From the NCBI GenBank assembly GCA_021613375.1, contig CM038717.1:38334836-38398835 (forward strand): 64,000 nt of DNA, in the 5' to 3' direction. Both the position numbers and the translations under genes were made by a program. Shown here in pieces: positions 58,028 through 64,000 of this stretch (within the stretch, counting starts at the first letter, position 1; every line of letters starts with the position of its first letter). The DNA is from Megaleporinus macrocephalus. Lineage: Eukaryota > Chordata > Actinopteri > Characiformes > Anostomidae. The notes under the pieces were generated by a model that saw only the letters and a program-made list of their open reading frames with translations, was not told the DNA's origin and ran no database searches.

Positions 58028-58935
58028 AGTACAAGGTGTTTCTAATAAAGTGGCCAGTTAGTGGAAGCACAAGGTAGCTGTTTCTAATAAAGTGGCCAGT
58101 TAGTGAAAGCACAAGGTGGCTGTTACTAATAAAGTGGCCAGTTAATGGAAGCACAAGGTGGCTGTTTCTAATAAAGTGGCCACTTAGTGGAAGCACAAGA
58201 CGGGCGTTTCTAATAAAGTGGCCAGTAAGTGGAAGCATAAGGTTAGTGTTTCTAATACAGTGGGCAGTTAGTGGAAGCACAAAGTAGGTGTTTCTAATAA
58301 AGTGGCCAGTTAGTGGAAGCACAAGGTGGCTGTTTCTAATAAAGTGGCCAGATAGTGGAAGTACAAGGTTGGTGTTTATGATAAAGTGGCCAGCTAGTGG
58401 AAGTACAAGTTTGGTGTTTCTAATAAAGTGGCCAGTTAGTGGAAGCAGAAGGTAGGTGTTTCTAATAAAGTGGCCAGTTAGTGGAAGCACAAGGTGGCTG
58501 TTTCTAATAAAGTGGCCAGTTAGTGGAAGCAGAAGGTAGGTGTTTCTAATAAAGTGGCCAGTTAGTGTAAGCACAAGACAGGTGTTTCTAATAAAGTGGC
58601 CAGTTAATGGAAGCACAAGGCACGTGTTTCTAAAAAAGTGGCCAATTAGTGGAAGCATTAGGTGAGTGTTTCTATTAAAGTGGCTAGTGAGTGGAAGCAC
58701 AAGGTGGGTGTTTCCAATAAAGTGGCCAGTTAGTGGAAGTACAAGAGGGTGTTTCTAATAAATAGTCAGTTAGTGGAGGTACAAGGGGCTGTTTCTAATA
58801 AACTGGCCAGTTAGTGGAAGCATAGTTGTTTTTTTCTAATAAAGTGGGCAGAGAACTGAAGTACAAAGTGGGTGTTTCTATTAAAGTGGCCAGTGGAAGC
58901 ACAAGGTAGGTGTTTCGAGTAAAGTGGCCAGTGAG
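58028..58935 (+). repeat. 42-bp minisatellite, about 21 units
   Basis: The unit is aagcacaaggtggctgtttc then taataaagtggccagttagt then gg. The period is divisible by 3, so the minus strand has a 271-codon frame of 14-residue repeats (LVLPLTGHFIRNTH). The tgtttctaataaagtggcca core looks like the end of a known fish dispersed repeat. Confidence 0.95.
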
Positions 58936-59539
58936 TGATTTTCCCCCACAGGCCTTACTGAGTGTGGGTTATTACTGAGGTTGGTGGTGTTGGTATGTGT
59001 GGGTTGGGGAAGATTGCAGTATTAACAGCAGTTGCAGTAGTGAGGGTGGGGGGGCAGGGGTGAGGGGGTCTAAGCCAGCTTTTACCACAACATGATTCAG
59101 TGTCTCGTCAGTTCATGAGGTCAACCACACAATGTCTGTGTTTCACGTCACAGCATATATTTACAAAAAACAATAACATTCTCAAGATTGCGGCATATGG
59201 ATCAAATTAATTTATAATCTCTGTTTTTTTTATCAGTGCTTCAATACAAAAGAAGCAAGATCCTTTCATATGAAAGTTAAACAGAAGCCTATATATAATA
59301 AGTATATAATATGAAATCCATCACTAAGTTTGTTAACATGTCCTATATGATCTGATAACCTTCTTGGCCTTCTTAATCTGATCTAGATAGTAAATTGGAG
59401 TTTACACAACCACTTAAATAATCAAATGCTCCTGTTACTGCTGCGTCCTCTCAAACCTTCCTCTCATATACATCTCAGACGGCTAAAGGAGATCCTTCTG
59501 AGGAGATTAGACATGAGATAACTCCTTGCATAAGGATGT
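58936..59539. other. Unique DNA with a short G-run tract
   Basis: 59044-59070 has several G runs (gtgggggggcaggggtgagg). No gene elsewhere. Confidence 0.45.
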
Positions 59540-59799
59540 GAAGTGAATGGAAACCCTAACAACCACCAGGAAGACCTGGTAGACCCACCAACACTGTCTT
59601 AAACAGATACACAGCACTTTCCATCTTTAAAACTGAGGACAGCATCAAGCTCCACTCTTGCTTCAGATCTAAAAACACCCACAGCTGTTTCTGACCATCC
59701 ATCCACTGCGAGAAGACACCTCAGTGCTATGGGTCTGAGAGGATGTGTAGCTGTTCAAGAAGCTTTCTTACTGAGGAAATGAGATAACACTGACACTAG
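59540..59799 (+). pseudogene. Tc1-like scrap (family E)
   Basis: aacaaccaccaggaagacct, ccatccactgcgagaagaca and atgggtctgagaggatgtgt are the same Tc1-derived segment found in triplicate at 38101-39180. Frameshifted. Confidence 0.6.
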
Positions 59800-59985
59800 A
59801 TGACTGAACTGGACATGATGGAGGAGGATTATGGAAGGTTTAAGGCAGAAGAACATCTGGAGATGTCAGTGATTGAAGACATTGTGAAAGCTGATAAGTA
59901 CAAACGACCGTTAAGACATCATGTGAAGCTCTCTGGAAAGTATCTGATTAGGAAGAAATTGATTCCAGGCACCGGGCTGACTTGA
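59800..59985 (+). other. Unrecognised 61-codon open frame
   Basis: A charged, normal-composition frame (EEHLEMSVIEDIVKADKYKR) starts at ATG 59800 and ends at TGA. No domain is recognised. It directly follows Tc1-derived DNA and may be a captured or decayed sequence. Confidence 0.2.
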
Positions 59986-60689
59986 CACGTGCTAGCAAAT
60001 GAGCTGGTCTGCTTCTTCTTCTTGGTCCATCAATGCCCTCTGTAGTTTTCAAGATATCGACAACTCCGGAATGTTTTGTCTGATGGGGAATGGTGTGTTT
60101 GTGTACAGTCAAATCACTTAGGAAGGAATGTTGAGCAAACGTTTGACTAAAATTATGATGGATTTGATAAACATTTAAATAGAATTATGATGGATTTCAT
60201 AAACATTTGGATTAAATCTTGATTGACTTTATAAACATTTAATTTAAATTATGTTGATTAAAAGTTTATTTGAAACACATTCTTAAACATCGAGTAATAC
60301 CACAAAATAGCAACATCTTTTTTTTTTGTGATCAGTTATTTTTTGAAAGCATACAGGTATACATCTTATGTACCATTTATACCCTTTTTTCCAAATAATA
60401 AAAATAAATAATAAATAAAATAAATACCCATACACACAAACTTATAACTTGAACTGTCTTAAAACCCTTCCCAAGGCGACATGAACACCCCCCCCCACAA
60501 CTGATCACACACCCATATCTACACGTGTGCATATATACAACAATGTTGTATATACTTTATTGTATTATATATTGTGTATATATATACATATTAAATAAAA
60601 AAAGATGTAAAATACAGAAAAAACACTATAAAATCAATCACACTGCACTTTTTCTTTAACTACACTGTATACCATACCCCACGCCTGGA
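59986..60689. other. AT-rich DNA, no gene seen
   Basis: Three loose copies of atgatggatttgataaacat-like sequence near 60155-60240, then A/T-rich DNA with a C-run. Confidence 0.45.
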
Positions 60690-61210
60690 TTGTTTGAAGA
60701 CTGGCTGCATGCATGCCGACTTAGCAACATCTTAGAAACCACTTGGAAAACCATAGCAACCACCTACAGTAACAACCTCTTAGTATCCACCTGGGAAACT
60801 ATGCCAAGCAACACCTTTGTAACCACCTGGAATGTGAAAGTAACTGCCAGGTCACACCAAAACAACCACCTGGAACACCATAAAAAAACACCTCTGTCAG
60901 TGTACATGGTATTTAAAACTGTCTAGCAACACTTTAGAAACCACCTGGGAAACTAGAGCAACTGGCAAGTAACACCATAGCAACCATTTAGTGAGGAACC
61001 ACATGGGGTAGCATAGCATCCATCCTAGCCACATCTTAGTAACTGTGTAAAGTACACTAGTAACTGCTTGGCAACACCTCAGCAACCATCTGGGAAACAA
61101 TAGTAAGCACCTAGCTACAACATTTAGGGTTCCATAGAATCCACGTAGTAACACCCGAGTGACCATGTAAAATACCATAGTAACTGCCTAGCAACACCTT
61201 AGCAACTAGC
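60690..61210 (+). repeat. Degenerate minisatellite
   Basis: Loose repeats of tagcaacaccttagcaacca and cacctgggaaac, with a period of roughly 40 bp. A similar degenerate repeat is familiar from fish introns. No coding content. Confidence 0.75.
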
Positions 61211-61245
61211 TCTCACTGGTGGTGGGAGAAGGATGGACACCTGGA

Positions 61246-61279
61246 GCAGCATGATATATATATATATATATATAATATA

Positions 61280-61324
<45 letters not shown>

Positions 61325-61333
61325 TATATCATG

Positions 61334-61370
<37 letters not shown>
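61246..61370. repeat. (TA)n with flanking hairpin
   Basis: cagcatgatatata at the left and tatatatcatgctg at 61322-61335 are inverted, with TA-rich DNA between and after. A cruciform is possible. Confidence 0.85.
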
Positions 61371-61371
<1 letters not shown>

Positions 61372-61734
61372 TTTGTATTCTGTACTGCATTTAAACATGC
61401 TGTATATTCACATTATGGTACATATAAAATACAGTAACTACAGTAAAAAATACTGTAAATTTACAGTAAAGTCTGTTATACCGTGTACACTTCCTGTTTG
61501 TTGTGAACCTGTACAGTATTGGTGTTTCTGGGAAAGTCTGTGTTTCATACAGTGTTTCCATTATTTTGTCCACCATCTGTCCATGTGTACAAATGTGTGA
61601 TGAGAAGATTTGTCATTTATCACAGCCGTGTTATCTCAAGGGAGTGGGCCTTTTTAGGATAATTACAGAGTCGCAGCATTTATACATAGCACAACTGCTG
61701 TCCCTGCACATGCATGTTTGTTTCTGTGAATTGT
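61371..61734. other. Unique DNA, no gene seen
   Basis: Short frames on both strands without recognised motifs. Confidence 0.4.
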
Positions 61735-61985
61735 GGGGACATTGCATAGCCTTCCAGAACCATACTACCAGCCCTGACCTTATCTTAACCCTAACCTTAG
61801 TCATACCTTATTAACCTTTACTCTAACCATACCTTAATCTAAACCTAAACCTCAACTCTGGCTCTAAACTAAACCCTCATCTCCGAATTGAATTAATTAC
61901 ATTATAGTGACCAGCATGTGAGAATATGAACAAGTTTTGGTCCCCACAATGTTGTCTAAACCGGACCCACACACACACATTTCTA
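61735..61985. repeat. Dispersed repeat with ctaacc-rich interior
   Basis: gtggggacattgcatagcc at the left and tttggtccccacaatgttg at the right are roughly inverted. Between them lie degenerate cttaaccctaac units. A MITE-like fish repeat is likely. Confidence 0.5.
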
Positions 61986-61997
61986 GTGTGTCGTGAT

Positions 61998-62017
61998 TGT
62001 CCAGCGGTTAAGATTCT
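61998..62017 (+). other. tRNA-Glu-like A-box scrap
   Basis: ttgtccagcggttaagattc resembles the 5-prime half of a glutamate tRNA. No matching box B follows, so it is a decayed tRNA or SINE scrap rather than a gene. Confidence 0.25.
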
Positions 62018-62577
62018 CACAATATTTGGGTGTGTACTGTACTGTGTGTGAGGGGTAGTAGAGAGCAGGCGGTGAAATTTTTACTCACGCTTCTGAAGCT
62101 GCTTATTTACTGTGTGTGAAAAAGTCTACATGCCTCTGTGGAGCAGATGAGATCTACTGGTGGGCTTTGCTACGGTGTGAACTGCAGGTTGAGGGATGGA
62201 AGTGGGGAACACCTAGGGATGTTCTCAAAATGTCTATGATTTGTGTCGTTTCTGGTTCCTCAAACATGCCAGCAAAATTAGTTCTTGTTCAAATATTGCT
62301 GTTCCACCTTAATAGTGGAAATAATAGTGCAGTGGTAACGTTCTGGAGCCCGCTGTGCCATTTAGGGTGGGCAAATAAAAGCTGCTCTTTGTTGTTGGGA
62401 ATAGAAGATTGTTGTATTGTTGTATGTACAGTTGATCTGTGGGTGAACACTGGTGATAGATTTAATGTTAATGATAAGAGGCAGCTGAGTTGAATGAACA
62501 ACAGACACTGTGGAGCTCCTTGGTGCTTACATACAAGCTGTACCTCAGTATTTTTGTATGACTTAATTAGTGTTTTT
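62018..62577. other. Unique DNA, no gene seen
   Basis: A plus frame of 125 codons at 62116-62493 has ordinary composition but no recognised domain, and a stop-free run of this length can occur by chance. Confidence 0.35.
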
Positions 62578-63168
62578 CAGCAGAAGGAAATCTGGAAGAG
62601 AAGATTGTTCTCAAGTAGATGGACATCTGGAGGAGAAGGTAGTTCTTGAGTAGAAGGACATCTGGAGGAGAAAGTAGTTCTTGAGTAGAAGGACATCTGG
62701 AGGAGAAGGTAATTCTTGAGTAAATAGAAGGTAGTTCTTGAGTAGAAGGACGTCTGGAGGAGAAGGGAGTTCTTGAGTGGAAGGACATCTAAAGGAGAAG
62801 GTAGTTCTTGAGGAAATGAACGTCTGGAGCAGAAGGTAGTTCTTGAGTAGTAATACATCTGAAGGAGAAGATAGCTCTCAAGTAGACGGACATCTGGAGG
62901 AGAAGATAGTTCTCAAGTAGAAGGACGTCGGGAGGAGAAAGTAGTTCTTGAGTAGATAGAAGGTAGTTCTTGTGTAGAACGACGTCTGGAGGAGAAGATA
63001 GTTCTTGAGTAGAAGGACATCTGGATGAGAAGGTAGTTCTTGAGTAGATAGAAGGCAGTTCTTGAGTAGAAGGATGTCTGGAGGAGAAGGTAGTTCTTGA
63101 GGAAATGGACGTCTGGAGTAGAAGGTAGTTCTTGAGTAGAAGGACATCTGAAGGAGAAGATAGTTCTA
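62578..63168 (+). repeat. 35-bp minisatellite, about 17 units
   Basis: The unit is aggagaaggtagttcttgag then tagaaggacatctgg. Some units carry a partial duplication (tagatagaaggtagttcttg) or a ctgaagg/ctggagc variant. Confidence 0.93.
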
Positions 63169-63180
63169 ATGACGCTTCTG

Positions 63181-63690
63181 GGCCTAATTAACCCGTCTTG
63201 ATGAGTCAGTCAAGGCCTAACTAACCCGCCTCGATGAGTCAATCAAGGCCTAACTAACCCGTCTTGATGAATCAGTCAAGGCCTAACTAACCCGCCTCGA
63301 TGAGTCAATCAAGGGCTAACTAACCCGTCTTGATGAGTCAATCAAGGCCTAAATGACTCCTCTCAATGAGTCAATCAAGGCCTAACTAACCCGTCTCTAT
63401 GACTCAATCAAGGCGTAACTAACCAGTTTCTATGAGTCAATCAAGGCCTAACTAACCCGTCTCAATGAGTCAAACAAGGCCTAACTAACCCGTCGATATG
63501 AGTCAATCAAGGCCTAACTAACCCCTCTCAATGAGTCAATCAAGGCCTAACTAACCCGTCTCTATGACTCAATCAAGGCCTAAATAACCCATTTTTATGA
63601 GTCAATCAAGACCTAACTAACCCGTCTCTATGAGTCAATCAAGGCCTAACTAACACGTCTCTATGAGTCAATCAAGGCCTAACGTGTCAA
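63181..63690 (+). repeat. 33-bp minisatellite, about 15 units
   Basis: The unit is cctaactaacccgtctcgat then gagtcaatcaagg. It starts within about 15 bases of the end of the 35-bp array. Stops occur in all plus frames, so it is not coding. Confidence 0.93.
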
Positions 63691-64000
63691 ATAAGGCCTA
63701 AGGAGTTCATTAAGCTGTGAGAGTTAACAACAACTGTATTTTTTTGAGTTAACCAAAGTACCTGTGCACTAACATTCAGAAAGTGTGAGTTTGTGTTTAT
63801 TTCTTTATTTTTCTTTATTTATTGTTTATTTCAAAAGTAAATTATGGCATTTTTAGAGCAACTGTATTAAATCTATACATTAACAAATCTTATATTCCTA
63901 AAAAATTGGGGAAAAATAACAAACCTGTTAATAAAGAAATGTATAGTAATAATAATAATAATAATTAATAATATAAATTATAAATTATAATAAATAATAA
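63691..64000. other. AT-rich end of window
   Basis: A (TAA)-rich microsatellite occupies 63945-64000. No gene. Confidence 0.6.

Noticed and set aside
57885..58700. 271-codon minus frame as a real gene
   Set aside because: It is wholly within the 42-bp array, with no upstream promoter or exon; the frame stays open because 42 is divisible by 3.
63181..63690. Telomere-like cctaa motifs (also at 61780-61860)
   Set aside because: The unit is 33 bp with only a partial cctaac/taaccc match; there is no run of true TTAGGG/CCCTAA repeats.

Overview
The window looks like repeat-dominated teleost nuclear DNA. Support comes from several unrelated Tc1/mariner families, hAT-like and PIF/Harbinger-like elements with fish-type ends, a tRNA-derived SINE, a LINE reverse-transcriptase scrap, and long CT/GA, TA, AC, GATA and TTA microsatellites. 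From memory, the mix of Tc1 and foldback elements suits an otophysan fish (characiform, catfish or electric-fish relatives), but this was not tested. Nothing prokaryotic is present and no complete protein-coding gene is visible. Nearly all long open frames are translations of tandem repeats.

Layout. 1-2.4 kb: SINE and hAT scraps plus a possible 31-bp microexon. 2.4-3.4 kb: an internally deleted Tc1 copy in which a 31-bp stretch of transposase sequence has become a 12-unit minisatellite. 3.6-6.2 kb: purine-rich tracts flanking a CT/CTGT tract. 7-8.5 kb: a hAT-like element with another inverted-repeat element nested in it. 9.3-15.9 kb: one 52-bp minisatellite family in three differently homogenised blocks. 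16.5-23.5 kb: a 36-bp array inside a hAT-like element, then 37-bp and 44-bp arrays. 24.4-25.6 kb: purine-rich tract. 26.4-27.4 kb: a 1-kb palindrome. 28-32 kb: mostly unique DNA with Tc1 scraps. 32.5-37 kb: an 11-bp repeat that becomes a 44-bp higher-order repeat and is interrupted by a PIF/Harbinger-like insertion. 37-45 kb: Tc1 relics, a LINE scrap, a perfect 125-bp inverted repeat and a tRNA-Leu primer-binding-like site. 46-47 kb: CT-rich DNA. 47-52 kb: MITEs, Tc1 scraps and one GC-richer unique island. 52.8-56.6 kb: a 38/31-bp satellite with extreme strand asymmetry. 58-64 kb: 42-bp, degenerate, 35-bp and 33-bp arrays.

Functional content. The only hints of a host gene are short segments with good splice signals and an open frame (2202-2232, 14117-14212, 23637-23712, 24069-24130 and 57765-57859 on +, and 1-63 on -). 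None is recognised. Several unique GC-richer islands (about 11.1, 28, 29.7, 37.9, 40.2, 49.7 and 57.6 kb) could be conserved noncoding elements. The simplest reading is a large intron or intergenic, possibly subtelomeric, region.

Main theme. At least a dozen independent minisatellites lie in 64 kb, roughly a quarter of the window by my count. Several lie inside or against DNA transposons, and for one of them (31 bp) the transposase origin of the unit can be seen directly. No defined new biological system was found; transposon-born minisatellites, the domain-structured 52-bp array and the quadruplex-like 38-bp satellite are the observations most worth following up.
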